The notes under the pieces are model-generated. The model did no database searches and was not told the origin of the DNA. It worked only from the letters and a program-made list of their open reading frames with translations. A stretch of 64,000 bases of DNA, from NCBI GenBank assembly GCA_021234155.1, contig JAJEKV010000008.1, forward strand, positions 16,902,006-16,966,005, in the 5' to 3' direction. Shown piece after piece: positions 10,908 to 22,690 of this stretch. Numbering within the stretch: the first letter of the stretch is position 1; each line of letters opens with the position of its first letter. The position numbers and the translations under genes are program-made. This DNA comes from Isoetes taiwanensis (lineage: Eukaryota > Streptophyta > Lycopodiopsida > Isoetales > Isoetaceae).

Positions 10908-12316
10908 TAGGGCCTCCCGGCCTCTCATTTTGATTATGGTGATTTATGACTGGGGGTGCCTATGATTTTGAAATATGAAATACAAGTTTCTCTAAGGTTT
11001 TGGAATATGAAATACATGCATCATCTCTATACAGGTTCATTTAACATTTTAGAATATAAAATACGGAAACTCGCATTAGAGGAAAAATGAGATCACATTT
11101 TGTCCCATTAAGGGATGCTTAAAATGCCATGTCAGCTTTTTAAACTGTCCAATAAGAGAAGAGCTCCAAGATATCTCATTCCAAAGATATGTGGCAAAAC
11201 AGTAATTAATGCAAACAAGAACTAACTTCAAGGTATATCATTTTTTCATTATAACTTTTGATCCAGAACTCCGATTCAAAAACTATCTAAAGATAACCCA
11301 TTCATATATCTTTTACGATATAAATATATAAGAAATAAGCAAAAAATCATATTTTTTTAAGGTTAACGCATATGACCATATTGAAATACATCATAACCAT
11401 ATATCATTGGAAAGATCTTTTCATTCCGCATCTAATACAACAAACGCAACATTTTGACAAGTGGATCAAAAGTTATGGGGAAAAACAACAAAGAATGAAG
11501 TTGTTGGTGCCGCATTAATTGCGCTAATAGAGGGTAGCCATTCCATTGGAGGATTCTTATGGGGATGAAATGAGATCTCAAATTTCCTCTAATGAACCCC
11601 AATCCAATATCCTAATAAGAATGCTTTAATCAATCCAACCACCGAGCTAACTCGCTTATTTTTTTTATTAAATCTATCTTTCTTTTTCCTATAAAACCCC
11701 ACTCAATTGTATTAGGGGTGTGGTCTATGGTCTCAAGAATGGTGATTTATGGATCCACATCAAATCCCCCTCAGAACCCCCTCGCGGATTGTGCTACATA
11801 TTCTAAACAAAGTGCCCCCCAGACAACCTTGCTCATTGGATCCTTCCATCCTACGGCCCAGATCATATGTTAGGGCCCCTCGGTGCCTCTCATTTCGATT
11901 ATGATGACTTATGACAGGGGTGCCTATGATTTTGAAATATGAATTCCAGGTTTGCCTAAGCTTTTGGAATATGAAATAAGGAGGCCTCGTCTCCATACTG
12001 ATTTACCTGAGGTTTTAGAATAAAAAATGCAGACACTCGAATGCTTTTTAAAATAATCCAATATTCTAATAAGAATACATCAACCAATGCAACCAATGAG
12101 CTAACTCGCTTATTTTTCTATTGAATCTATGTTTTTTTCTATAATAACCCATTCAATTATGTTAGGGGTGTGGTCTATGATTTCAAGAATGGTTATTTAT
12201 GCATCCACATCAAATCCCTCAGGAACCTCCTATGATTGTGCTACATATTCTAAACGAAGTGCGCCCCAGACAACCTTGATCGTTGGATCCCTCCATTCTA
12301 TGGTCCAGATCGTATG
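10908..12316. repeat. tandem array of a ~450-bp monomer, left part
   Basis: Monomers start with TTAGGGCCTC-like sequence followed by CATTTCGATTATGGTGATTTATGACTG, paired ATTTTGAAATATGAAATAC / GGTTTTGGAATATGAAATA motifs, AATCCAATATCCTAATAAG, GAGCTAACTCGCTTATTTTT, CCCATTCAATTGTGTTAGG and a CCCCAGACAACCT block. Monomer 1 runs from 10,908, is interrupted by a MITE (11,074-11,594) and continues to 11,869. Monomer 2 is 11,870-12,316. No coding capacity; satellite-like. Confidence 0.85.
11074..11594. mobile_element. 521-bp MITE with ~38-bp terminal inverted repeats
   Basis: The left end reads CATTAGAGGAAAAATGAG and the right end, reverse-complemented, CATTAGAGGAAATTTGAG. The match continues through GATC(A/T)CATTT and CCCATAAG/CCATTAAG for about 38 bases with few mismatches. 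It lies exactly where monomer 1 of the array loses alignment to the other monomers, and the monomer resumes at ACCCC..AATCCAATATCC. No open frame. I could not define a clear target duplication, so the superfamily is open. Confidence 0.65.
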
Positions 12317-12509
12317 CATGGAATAATTTAAGGGCTAAACTTAGCTATTTGGTGTTTTTTTAGCACATTCAAATTAATTGCTGGCTAAAGTAAATGGGAA
12401 AGATTAAGAAAAAAATAATGATTTTTGCTTAACATTTTTCGTGCTAGCACCAAACTTCGATCTCTTTAGCTAAAGGCTAAAAAGTAAGAGAGTGAAATTT
12501 TGTATTATT
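12317..12509. repeat. spacer repeat, left side of element A
   Basis: A TTTAGCTAAAGGC-rich spacer with AGAGTGAAATTTTGTATTATT at its right end. It is interrupted by element A; the target bases TTATT at 12,505-12,509 recur at 17,754-17,758, where the spacer continues. Confidence 0.6.
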
Positions 12510-12854
12510 TGTTGGAATATAAATATGCTGACTAAGCATAATGTGCTTGAAAGAAGTTGGTTCAAAGACTTAGCACATTGTCTATGAGAAAGGTGAAATG
12601 TACATAAGGAAGCACTTTGTCAGCATGAGCACCGACCCTAAATCAGTGCCGTAATTAGTGGACGGTGGTTAAACGATAGACTACTATTCTTAGTCTCACC
12701 GGTTGTATATATTGATTGTAATGCTATATACTATGCAATGCTCGTAAGTAGAGATTGTATTTCCTATTGCTTTTCCTCAATAGATTTGTTCTCGCCTTCT
12801 ATTCTATCTCTTGAGTCGATCTTATGAGTTTGTGCTGGTTTTGCACTAGTTCTA
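12510..12854 (+). repeat. element A 5' LTR
   Basis: About 345 bp from TGTTGGAATATAAATATG to ..GCACTAGTTCTA. A TATA-like GTATATATTG lies near 12,705. Compared with the 3' LTR it lacks the terminal TCA before the primer site and has one instead of two copies of a 38-bp unit. Confidence 0.88.
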
Positions 12855-12866
12855 TGGTATCGACGC
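12855..12866 (+). other. element A primer binding site
   Basis: TGGTATCGACGC directly follows the LTR and matches the plant copia consensus TGGTATCAGAGC, complementary to the 3' end of initiator tRNA-Met, in 10 of 12 bases. The mismatches fall where CAG is expected. Confidence 0.75.
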
Positions 12867-13182
12867 TTTCTTGAGGGAAGAATAGAGCAAGCTATTGGAG
12901 AAGCATCCAAATTGATTGGCCATCGCTTCGAGTTCTTTGGCTGAGATTTGGTGGTGGAATATCTCATTTGGCAAAGATTGGAGAAGATTCTTGTTTTTGA
13001 TCCGGAGGAAGTGTTTTGGGAGAGTGATTCAGATTTTCCAAAGAAGTTCCGTGTGAGATTCGAGTTTTCCAAGACCTTTTGGCGACAAAAATTCAAGATT
13101 CAACTTTTCTAGTGGGTGCTTTGTTTGGTGACGAATTTGTTTTCTCAGCCATCCTTTTAGCTACTGAAAACAGGAGAAATTC

Positions 13183-13956
13183 ATGGATCCATTCAAGTTC
13201 TCACAGAATGCAAAAACTCACTAATAATAATTACCATGCTTGGAAGAAGTTCATGGTGAATTATTTGATATTTAGTGACATGGGAGCGATGTTTGATGAA
13301 GACTTTATCAGCACCAAGTCAGCTGCTGGTAGGATAAACCAGAAAGCTTGTGCTCTTGTCAAAATGTTAGCTGAAGAGACAATTGCTCATGAAATCAACC
13401 ATTTTAATCAGTTTAAGGAGATGTGGTCTCATTTGGAGAAGTCTCTTGACAAAGAAGGGTATGGCTACTCAAATGCTTGATCCGTAACAAAATGAGACAT
13501 GCCCAATTAGGTGATTTCAAATCATCACCAAAGACCTTACCTTTATGAAGCAATGGCGCTTGGATTACATGGCTGCTGGTGGAGTGCTGTCTAAAAAGCA
13601 GCTGATTCAAGATATCTTGGTTGGTCTTCCTCCTTCGTATGATATTGTCTCTTCAAAGATTAGGTACAAGGAGAAGATTGATATAGCCAAAGTAACCATT
13701 CTACTGCAACAAGAGGAGTTGGTGCAGAAGCAAAGGGATGGGAGAGTAGACCATGCTAATTTTGTGTCTACTTCTCTGGGCCGACACCAAGAAGAAGTTT
13801 GCTAATAGCAAAGACTCTAAGAAGTCAGAAAATGTGAAGTCCGGGGTAAGAAATCTAAGGAGTTCAAGTGCTGGAATTGTGGTGAAAATGGTCACTACAG
13901 TTCGAATTGTAAGAAGGAGAAGAAAAGCTCAAAGAATAGTGACACGAGAAGCATAG
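13183..13956 (+). pseudogene. element A gag (frameshifted)
   Basis: A copia gag starts at the ATG at 13,183. The typical LTNNNYHAWKKFM segment follows a frame change near 13,205. The core (KACALVKML..EMWSHLEKSL) is open to about 13,480. The UBN2-type segment (DYMAAGGVLSKKQLIQDILVGLPPSY) is in another frame from 13,545. A zinc knuckle CWNCGENGHYSSNC (CX2CX4HX4C) lies at 13,869-13,910, in a third frame. Gag forms the particle and the knuckle binds RNA. At least three frame changes break it. Confidence 0.8.
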
Positions 13957-14039
13957 CAGTCAACTCTAAGGGAGAGACAAGTGTTGTTGCGTGTGCCACT
14001 TTTGATGCTGAATATCTGAATCTTGCAGCAGCGGCCAGC

Positions 14040-14300
14040 ACCTTTGCGTAAGGACCGGATTTGGACTAGGAGCCACGGTTCATCTTACCGAGATTCGAGA
14101 TGTGTTTTTCAACTTGAACCTCGATCCCGAGGTGATGTGAAGATGGTCGATGGATATTCTCTTCCTATCACGTGAAAGGGATTGTAGCATTTCAATTGCA
14201 TGGACGGAATAGTTAGTAAGGTCGTGAATGTCATGTTTGCACCGGACTACATAATTAATATCATGTGCCGTTGAATTGATAAGCGTGCAAAGCATCACAT
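14040..14300 (+). pseudogene. element A protease region
   Basis: GGAGCCACGGTTCATCTTAC at about 14,069-14,088 would read GATVHLT, the right half of a copia protease active site (DSGATVHLT). The bases for DS are damaged (GACTAGG where GACTCAGG would fit), so the catalytic Asp codon is not in frame as written. This is another change at an expected CAG. Confidence 0.55.
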
Positions 14301-14639
14301 TGTTCTCTAAAATGGCAAAGCCTATTCATCGGGCAGGGAATCCACTTGAAGGCATTGACTTGAAAAAGTCTGCAGTCTCATGGCACAGTTGGACGCCGCA
14401 ATAATGGCTTGTATGTCTTTGATGGTTCGGGCCATAAGACCAATATGGTCTTGTATGTCTGCCGATTTGGATCAAGGAGCATCCGGCATGCTCGCTTTTG
14501 GTCATGTTGGAGGCACTGGCACATGCTTTGTACAAGAACAAGATGGTTACAGTATTCCCTGAAATGTCAAGCTTGGAGGTGGCCGTGATGCCATCTCGAA
14601 AAGCAACCTCAACAAAACTTTTCCACAAAGAAAGCTATT

Positions 14640-15577
14640 CATCGAGCAACTCAACCTCTTGAGCTACCACGATTCTGATTTGTGCTATATGCCCGATGTT
14701 TTCGCTAGGTGGAAAGAGGTATTTCTTGACCCCGATTGATGATTTCAGTAGGGTACACTTAGGTGTATACTTTGGTAATCGCAAAATCTGAGGTGCGTGG
14801 CAAGTTCAAGGCCTTCAAAGCAAAGAAAAAAAAAAGCGCATTGGTTAGTAATAAAAAGTTGAGAAGTGACAATGGAGGTGAATATGTTTCTAATGCCTTT
14901 TGATGAGTTTCTCATGGAAGAAGGTATTGAAAGACGCTTAATCATTCCTTATGCTCATCCATAAAATGGTGTAGTCAAAGGAGGAATAGATCTTTGCTTG
15001 ATTTGGCAAGATCTATGATGAGTCACAAGCAACCATCAATCTTTTTGGGGAGAGGCAAGATGACGCAGGATATTTGGCAAATAGGTCGCCTACTAAGGCG
15101 ATCCGTGATGTGACTCCTTATGAAGCATGTTGGAGAATGAAACCGGATGTGTCTCATTTGAGGGTGTTTGGATGCTTGGCTTATGCTTCTATACCGAGAA
15201 AGTCGAAAAGTATGGGAAGTTGCATGACAGTATCAGCCATCTTCATTGGGTATCCAAAAATCGTAAAGGTTACAAGTTGTATGATCCTTCCAACAAGGTG
15301 TTATTGTAAGTCAGTTCGAGTTCTATTTAAGAAGATGCCGTATGATGGTATATCTTCGAAAGATTCTCCCCGCCGAGCTCACAATGACAAAGGTTTGATG
15401 TTGAGATCCGATAGCAAAATGCCGGGTAGACCTTTCTCTCCCTCTCTAGTGGTTTCTCCAAGAACTCGCATTTGCCCTCAAGTAGTGGCACCCGATGATC
15501 CCAATCCCACTCGCCCCCTGATCCATGAGCAGGTTGGTTCCTTTCGGCGGAGTCCAAAGACACATGAAGGTACATGA
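14640..15577 (+). pseudogene. element A integrase (broken)
   Basis: The catalytic-core region 14,700-15,060 is heavily frameshifted. RSDNGGEY-like codons (AGTGACAATGGAGGTGAATATG) lie at about 14,865-14,886. The C-terminal part is open from 15,074: NRSPTKAIRDVTPYEA..., then HLRVFGCLAYASIP, then a shift into IFIGYP..KGYKLYDPSNKVLL. That is the usual end of a copia integrase, with the VFGCLAY landmark. Integrase would insert the cDNA into the genome. Confidence 0.8.
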
Positions 15578-15831
15578 GCAATCTGATCTAGCACCCGGCA
15601 TAAAGACCTATTGTAGCACCCGCTATACCTCCCGTTGTTGAACCTAGGAGATCAAGCACGCCTCAAGGAGAAACAAATTGTTGTAGAACCGGCAAAGACC
15701 TTGCTAGTAAGCTAACGTAGGAGATCGAAGACGCCCGATGGAGAAACAAGAGAAGTCTAATGGATCATGTAACCTTGCCTTAATGGCAAAGGTCCAGATC
15801 ATGTTGATCCACACACCTTCATGAAGCAAAA

Positions 15832-16560
15832 GTGATCCGTAGTGGCGGCATGCAATGGAAGAAGAATACTCTCACCATCGGGCAAGGCACATGGGAATTG
15901 GTTGAACTTCCACCTGATAAGCAAGTTATTGGTCGTAAATGGGTGTTTAAAACCAAATTTCATGCCGATGGAATGTTGTCAAAGCACAAAGCTAGACTTG
16001 TAGCCAAGGGTTTCTATGCAGAAAAAAAGGCTTAGATTATGATGAAGTCTTTGCTCCCTGTGAGCGAATATCCACTATTAGATCGCTTATAGCTCTTGGC
16101 GGCAATGAAAGGTTGGTTAATGTTTCAAATGGACATTAAATCCGCTTTTTGAATGGTGATTTGGAGGAAGAGGTCTATATGACTCAACCTCCGTGATTTG
16201 TTGTTCAAGGGAAGGAGTACCTGGTTTGTCATTTGAAGAAAAGCATTTATGGCTTAAAGCAGCTCCAAGATGTTGGCATGCAAAATTAATGCTTTTTTCT
16301 TGAGCGTGGTTCAGCGTAGGCGCAAAACCCGCCTTTTATTACAAATCACATGAAGGCCAATGCGTTGTGGTTTTGTATGTTGATGATTTGATCATCACAG
16401 AGATGCCGATGTGCCGATTTCTACATTGAAGTTGAAGTTATCTTCGCCCTTCGAGATGACCGACCTTGGCCTTATGCATTACTATTTAGGTGTAGAAGTG
16501 TGGCAGCACTTTCGGATGGCATCTATCTTTCTCGCGTCATATCAAAGAAATGTTACCGCA
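15832..16560 (+). pseudogene. element A reverse transcriptase (broken)
   Basis: GTWELVELPPDKQVIGRKWVFKTK and SKHKARLVAKGF mark the start of the copia RT. Downstream, in changing frames, come LDYDEVFAP, FLNGDLEEEVYMTQPP and KKSIYGLKQ. The YVDDL catalytic motif is encoded near 16,375-16,395 (TTGTATGTTGATGATTTG). The DD pair that coordinates metal is thus still readable, but the frame is interrupted several times. Confidence 0.82.
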
Positions 16561-16783
16561 GATCGTATGCAAGATTGCAAGGCGTAAAGTCCTTTTGATC
16601 CGGGCACAAGGCTTGAGCTTGATTTCGATGGTGAGGAGTGTAATCCCACACTCTATCGGCTTGGTAGGGCGTTGATATATCTCCGCACTACTAGACTTGA
16701 TATCTCTTTGCTCCGGAGGCCGAAAGTATTCATGAGCAATCCTGTGCGCCGACCGAAGGTCGCTAAAAGATCACCGGGTATAT

Positions 16784-17334
16784 ATGAAGGGGACTTCACA
16801 GAAGGACTCTTTATCGAGGTCCTCGATTTCCAGCCGAAAAGTCTTTGTTGATGCAGATCATGCTAATTGTCATGATAGCGTAAGGTCCACAACAGGGATG
16901 GTCACGCTCATAGGGCCTAACGTGGGTTTACATGGTTGTCCAAAAGACAATCTACAAGTTGTCAATCAAAGACCACGGAGGCGTAATTCAAAGCACTTTC
17001 TGTTGGGATGCAGGAATTGTTGTGGCTTAAACATTTGTGGACGATCTGTAGGTACCTCCATCCTCGGCCGTTATATTGTGTGACAACACAAGTACCATCC
17101 ATCTTGCCAAGGATGCTAAGTACCACCCAAAGACAAAACGCCTTGACACCCACTTGTGTTTTGTCCGCGAGCGTCCAAATGAGATCTTCTCAACTTGTTC
17201 ATTGCTCCTCACAGATCGGCTTTGTCGATGGCTTTACCAAACCGCTAGTTGGATCCAAGTTGGTCAATGAAGGAGAGTTTGGGCATGAAGAAATTGCGGA
17301 TGAAGGGAGAGAAGGATTACCTTAGTTTCAAATT
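16784..17334 (+). pseudogene. element A RNase H (broken)
   Basis: Contains FVDADHAN (first catalytic Asp), DSVRSTTGMVTLIGPN, LLWLKHLW and CDNTSTIHLAKDAKYHPKTKRLDTHLCFVRE, all conserved in copia RNase H, then QFADGFTKPL-like sequence before the polypurine tract. Frames change around 16,960, 17,080 and 17,200. The better-called copy of parts of this gene is at 36,300-36,800. Confidence 0.82.
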
Positions 17335-17360
17335 GATTTTCTTTTCAATTAGTCAAACAT

Positions 17361-17371
17361 TTAAGGGAGAG
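17361..17371 (+). other. element A polypurine tract
   Basis: TTAAGGGAGAG directly before the 3' LTR start at 17,372; it primes plus-strand DNA synthesis in LTR elements. Confidence 0.8.
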
Positions 17372-17753
17372 TGTTGAAATATAAATATGCCGACTAAGCA
17401 TAATGTGCCGGAACAAAGAATGGTTCAAAGACTTATCACACAGTCTTGAAGGTGCTGAAATGTACGTAAGGAAGCACTTTGTCAAGATCGAAAGCAATCC
17501 TTAAATGAGTGCCGTAATTAGTGGACGGTGGTTAAACGGTAGACTACTATTTTTAGTCTCACCGGTTGTATATATTGATTGTATGTTATGTACTATGCAA
17601 TGCTCGGTAGAGATTGTATTTCCTATTGCTTTTCTCAATAGATTTGTTCTTGTCTTTCCTATTGCGCTTTTCTCAATAGATTTGTTCTTGTCTTCTATTC
17701 TATCTCTTGAGTCGATCTTGCGAGTTTGTGCTGGTTTTGCACTAGTTCTATCA
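17372..17753 (+). repeat. element A 3' LTR
   Basis: About 382 bp from TGTTGAAATATAAATATG to CTATCA. It carries two copies of a 36-38 bp unit (17,619-17,654 and 17,655-17,692; TTTCCTATTGC...TTCTTGTC), while the 5' LTR has only one. Target duplication TTATT follows. Confidence 0.9.
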
Positions 17754-17758
17754 TTATT

Positions 17759-18120
17759 TAGCTAAACCATGAAATCTTTTGAAATGAAGTAGAAAATATA
17801 TGCTTAATAATTTATTTTCTAGTATCTATAGAATAATTTCAGGTCGAGACTTAGCTAGCTGGCATTATTTTAGAATGTTTCCAGCAAGAGAATGACAAAT
17901 GAAAAAAAGTATAGTAATTTTATTTTAATGTTTTCCATTAACCACACCACAGAAAAAATTTGAGATGAATTTTGGGTTATTTTAGCTGCATGCTAGAAAG
18001 TATGAGAGGGGAAATTTGTAGAGAGTTAAACCACAGAAAGTTTTGGGATTAATCTCGGACAAGTTTAGCTAAAGCCATTATGGCTAATAAGAAACATGTG
18101 ATTAGTAATTTATTCCCTAA
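17759..18120. repeat. spacer repeat, right side of element A
   Basis: Continues the spacer interrupted at 12,509 (TTATTTAGCTAAACC...), then a block matching 10,755-10,907, leading into monomer 3 of the array. Duplicated at 37,233-37,600. Confidence 0.65.
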
Positions 18121-19181
18121 TCGTATATTAGGGCCTCTGGGCGCCTCTCATTTCGATTATGGTGATTTATGACTGGGGGTGCCTATGATTTTGAAATATG
18201 AAATACAAGTTCACCTAAGGTTTTGGGATATGAAATATGGGGATTCATCTACATACGGGTTCACCTAAGGTTTTAGAATACGAAAATGCGGAGACTCGAA
18301 CCCCTATCAAAATATTCCAATATCCTAATAAGAATGCTTTAACGAATGCAACCAGTGAGCTAACTCCCTTATTTTTTCTATTGAATCTATTTTCTTTTTT
18401 TTTCTATAATAACCCATTCAATTGTGTTAGAGGTGTGGTCTATGGTTTTAGGAATCGTGATTTATGCATCTACATCAAATCCCCCTATGGTTCCTCTCGT
18501 TTCGATTACGGTATTTTATGATTGGGAGTGCCTATGATTTTGAAATATGAAATATGTGGGTTAAGCCTAGGTTTTGAATATTTAAATATGGGGACTCATC
18601 TCTATACGGGTTCACTTAAGGTTTTAGAATATGAAATGTGGAGACTCGAAGTCCTATTAAAATAATCCAATATCCTAATTAGAATGCTTTAGCAATGCAA
18701 TCAATGAGCTAACTCACTTATTTTTTCTAATGAATCTATGTTTTTTTTTTGCTATAATAACCTATTCAATTGTGTTAGGAGTGTTGTCTATGGTCTCAGG
18801 AATGGTGATTTATACATCAACATCAAATCCCCCTTGACCCCCCCGTGATTGTGCTACATATTATAAAACGGTCGCCCCCTGCATAACTTCTCATCGTTGG
18901 ATCCTCCATCCTACAGCCCCAAAATGTTATGGCCTCCTCGGCCCTCTCGCTTTGGATTATGGTGATTTACGACTGGGGATTCTATGATTTTAACATATGA
19001 AATACAGATTCGTCTAAGGTTTTGGAATATGAAATACGAGACTCATCTCTATACGAGTTCACCTAAGGTTTAAGAATATGAAATGCGGAGACTCGAGCCC
19101 CTATCAAAATAATCAAATATCCTAATAAGAATGCTTTAACCAATGCAACCAGCGAGCTAACTTGCTTATTTTTTCTGTTGA
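18121..19181. repeat. 450-bp monomer array, middle part
   Basis: Monomer 3 (18,121-18,488) lacks its last roughly 100 bp. Monomer 4 is 18,489-18,926. Monomer 5 starts at 18,927 and is cut at 19,181 by element E inside its CTTATTTTTTCT(G/A)TTGA segment. The other half of monomer 5 is at 59,454. Confidence 0.85.
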
Positions 19182-19852
19182 TGTTGAAGTATGATCATAT
19201 TATAATCAGAGTAAATTTATCAGAGTGATAAACTGCCTATCCTGGCTAGATGGAAGATATCAAGGTCAATTAAGCTATAAAGGAATAGACATTAAGCTTA
19301 TACTGAACAATGAAATAACTAGGGCAGAATAACTAGGGCAGTGGTTGAAGCAATCGATTATCCAAGTGACCATTGACCTAGGTTATTGGAATTATTTTAA
19401 TAGTTGTGTAAAGGTTGTGGTCGGTCAAATAAGAAAAGGCCACAAATGAAGTATTCAAATAGAAAGGTTTTGGAGCGAAACCGACGAGGAGACTATGGTG
19501 CCGATTCTGAATGGATCGGTGCCGACTGCGTATAAATATAAGAAGGATCAAGAAGATCATCAAGTTGGTGTGTTGTTCGGATTCATCAAAGGATGAATGC
19601 TAGGGCTATCGAATAATTTGGTTCGATTTGTAAGAAGGAAGGAAGGAAGGAAGGAAGTATATTTTAACGTCCACGGAGGCCAACTGGCCTATGAGACGGT
19701 TTTACAATATAGCGGAAAGTTTCCAAAAACAAAAGAAAACCACAGAAACCCTGTACAATGTGTCTCTACTACTGGGATGAAAAAACCCCCCATGTGGGAG
19801 GAAAAACCCTTGTAGTAGGCGTTGAGAGGCCCTATCTGGGCGCTCAAATTCC

Positions 19853-20858
19853 CTATGCTGTGAGGGACTCCCTGACGGTGGAAACTTGCAAAATGTAGGA
19901 TGCAAGACGTGCCACCATTGGCGAAGCCAGCAGTTGATGAATTGCTATCTCAGAGCATCTGAGATCGGCATGAGCTGCTCGGATGTGTGCATATGCTGGG
20001 CATTCCTGTAGAGCATGGTGTTCATCTTCTACTATCCGCATGTGACAAAGACTGCATAATCTCTCATGCCGGGGATTCCCCGCCTCCATCCGCATCTTCC
20101 AGCCTGCCTCTCATTGCGAGATGGTGGGACCCTCGCCCTTATTGCAGCTATAGCTCTCCATTTCTTGGTGGAGATGTGTGCCTTCAAATCTTGGTGGGGG
20201 CGTGTTCAAGCGACGGATTGACCTGTGTGGTAGTGCTCGCTTTTGGGCTTCGCCAAGAGTGGGTGCATCCCATAGAGAGGTAACAAAGCGCTCATTCAAA
20301 TGCAGCTCCTGCTCCGCGATATCCGACATATCCATAATGTGTTGATAGTCTATGGACCATCTTGCGAACCATCCCCTACAATGCTCCTGTCACACTCTCT
20401 TGAGACGTGGTGGCCCTTGTGCCAATAACAGACCCGGGGAGGAAGATCTTGTGCATCCATTCTGTCAACCTTATGGAAATATGCAAGGTGCCTGCGCATA
20501 GCAGAATGCTGCAGGGGCCAAAAGCCAGTCTCATACAGCAAAATTGGATAAGCACCGTGTCCTTGACGCCTAGGATGTATGGTAGGAAAGCCTTCTGTAC
20601 CATCTCTAGCTTATCCCAAGTACCCTTGCTAACCGCTGGCCCCCAGACCTCTACCCCATACAGCAATACTGGTTCCACGAATGCTCGGAACATGTGTGCT
20701 TTGCGTGCCCAATCGCAGAGATCTATTCTGTAACAGCTATTCTGCATTGCATACAGGACTTTCCATCCCTCGCTGACCCTTCTTTTTACACAGTCATCCC
20801 ATAGCATGTTAGCAGAGAAATCGATTCCCAGATACTTAAAGGTCCTTACAACTTCCAT
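19853..20858 (-). pseudogene. LINE F C-terminal domain with Cys/His motif
   Basis: Open from 20,858 (FKYLGIDFSANMLWDDCVKRRV, then FRAFVEPVLLYGVEVWGP), the usual region after the RT thumb. Further on, in other frames, comes RHERLCSLCHMRIVEDEHHALQEC (split here: RLCSLC..DEHH..EC), a putative zinc-binding CX2C..H..C motif common at the end of plant LINE ORF2. The less broken version is at 39,250-39,816. Confidence 0.7.
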
Positions 20859-21972
20859 CCTTGTCCTCTCGTAATAGAAGTCTCGATATCATCATCTTTA
20901 GACAGATTGGCAAAACAATTGGTTTTCTATTGTTGATCATTCTCGCTATGTCCGCGATTGGATCGAGAGCATCCAAATGTTCCCGCATACTCCTAGATGT
21001 ATGGGATAATAAGCCCGGATCGCCTGCATAGAGCAACCGCTTTTTTCAGATATGCCTCGCAATCTGCGCCACCACCTCCATGTTCTTGCATCCGTGTCTC
21101 CAACTTGTCAATATAGAGTCCAAAAGCGTTGGAGATAACGGGCATCCCTGCTTAACATCTATGGTGCCGTCACCCGGTGGTCCGACGCAAGCAAAGTGGC
21201 ATATATTCCGGCCATAGAGCCTGTAGATGGCATTCGCAAATCCTCGTGGGACATGTAGCTCCCGCAAGCGCGTTGCCACAACAGTCCCGAGGGGACGATA
21301 TCATGCCAAGCTTAAAATCCACGAAACAAAGAATACAAGTCACGTCGTGCATTGCGGCTAGCTTCCATAAGGATTACGAGGTAAAAATATGATCACCGTG
21401 GAGTGGGCGGTGAAATCTCTGCCGCCAACTACACGTACTCCGTTTCCTCGCCCATTAAGTTAACTTCTTCTCCAAAGACACCCGCTAGAAGTTTTCGCGA
21501 TAGCGGCTCACCATGATCATACGGTTAGTTGGTGGAGTCATCCCCGCTTCCCTCAAGCCTTATGAACGAGGGGTGACCTTGCTAACCATCCATTCTCGTG
21601 GGAGGCCCTCTCGATGGCCTGATTGATTATCCTCGCCAAAGGGCCGAGCCTGGGCCCACCCCATTTCAACAGCTCCGCCTGAAGTCCCTGCAAGTCCTTT
21701 GCTTTACCATTAGCAAGATGCCTAAGACCCTAGTGGATGTCCGCCTCTGAGAGCTGTAGTGTTTCTCCTAGTTGATCTGGCACGTCAGCAATTGCTCCTG
21801 GGGGGTCGTACAACTCCTCCAACCGCTGTCTCCACTGGTCTGAGGTAACATTGTCAGGTGGTTGATGCCTCTTATACAGCACTCTACGCCAAAAGGCTTT
21901 TGGCTCAGTCATCAGTAGATCAAACATGCGTTGCTGATTTTCTGCAATGTAGCGATGCTTTTTGGATTCCAA
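20836..21972 (-). pseudogene. LINE F reverse transcriptase (broken)
   Basis: A linker segment (KHRYIAENQQRMFDLLMTEPKAFWRRVL) starts at 21,972. Then come FVDFK-type motif A near 21,320, VKQGCPLSPTL (motif B) near 21,155-21,125, and LLYAGD..LLSHTSR near 21,040-21,000. That last motif is where YADD would stand; the second metal-binding Asp context is altered here to YAGD and in copy Q to YAHD. The differing spellings at an expected CAG suggest miscalls. Confidence 0.75.
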
Positions 21973-22408
21973 GAATGTCTTATAGTCTCTAATGGCCTCG
22001 TGGGTCGAGCCAGTGGATCTAAGATGGTGCGTAGCTAACTCTTTAGAGCCTTACATTCGGGCCAAACCAGGGGTTTTGAGGGAATTATGCTAGTGTCCCT
22101 TCAAGGGGCTTTCTTGCCGCCAAAGCATTTATCGGCCGCCATGACTAAGGCCTTCACCAACCATTCACACTTATCATGCAATGTATAGAGGGCATCAATC
22201 CCCAGAGCTCACGCTCAAAGCCCACCTCATATCCCCTTGCTTCCGATAGTTCGGTATCCCAAACCCCGGGCGCTTTGTCTTGTGGCCACGCACCGAAAGT
22301 GCCTCAATCCAAAGTGACATAAAGTGGATAGTGGTCCGACAAAGTCTCTTCATCTCTTGTTCCCGTGCTCATTGCGAAATCTCGAATGATATCAAGTTCG
22401 CACTGGAG

Positions 22409-22690
22409 CTAGAGATAGTCCACCACGCTGGCTCCACCATCGCCCCCGTCGCTTCTGCAAGTGAAGCCCCCTGATCGCGACCACCTGAGCATACCATTGC
22501 AGATCACCATGTCAAAGATCTGACATAGCTGGACCAACTCTCTTCCAAAGTCTCCGGAGACTGTATCCTGGGAGCGTCTTGCATGCTGAGATGCCTCCGT
22601 TTCTAGCCAAAGTGGGTTGGAGTCAGCATTTCCCTGAAAGGTGACCGACTGCCACTGTGCCGTACGTGCATTGAAATCTCCCAATAAAAA
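22409..22690 (-). pseudogene. LINE F apurinic endonuclease domain (partial)
   Basis: The frame starts MGDFNART, the exonuclease-endonuclease-phosphatase motif, and ends SVVDYL, the family's second catalytic block (S..DY). This domain nicks target DNA to prime reverse transcription. The N-terminal third is missing at the element's truncated right end. The rest of ORF2 follows on the minus strand in broken frames. Confidence 0.75.

Larger units (their letters stand above)
12510..17753 (+). mobile_element. element A: full-length Ty1/copia retrotransposon
   Basis: Bounded by two LTRs starting TGTTG(G/A)A and ending in CTATCA, and flanked by the 5-bp target duplication TTATT (12,505-12,509 and 17,754-17,758). 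Internal order is primer site, gag with a CCHC knuckle, protease, integrase, reverse transcriptase, RNase H and polypurine tract, which is the copia order. Length is about 5.2 kb, normal for the superfamily. All open frames are broken, many at positions where a CAG or CTG would be expected. Its 3' third is repeated at 35,679-37,227 by the 19.4-kb duplication. Confidence 0.93.

Noticed and set aside
12128-12326. Short open frames over the 450-bp monomers (also 18,237, 60,539 and others)
   Set aside because: The same frame recurs in each monomer with different breaks; it is a property of the repeat, not of a gene.
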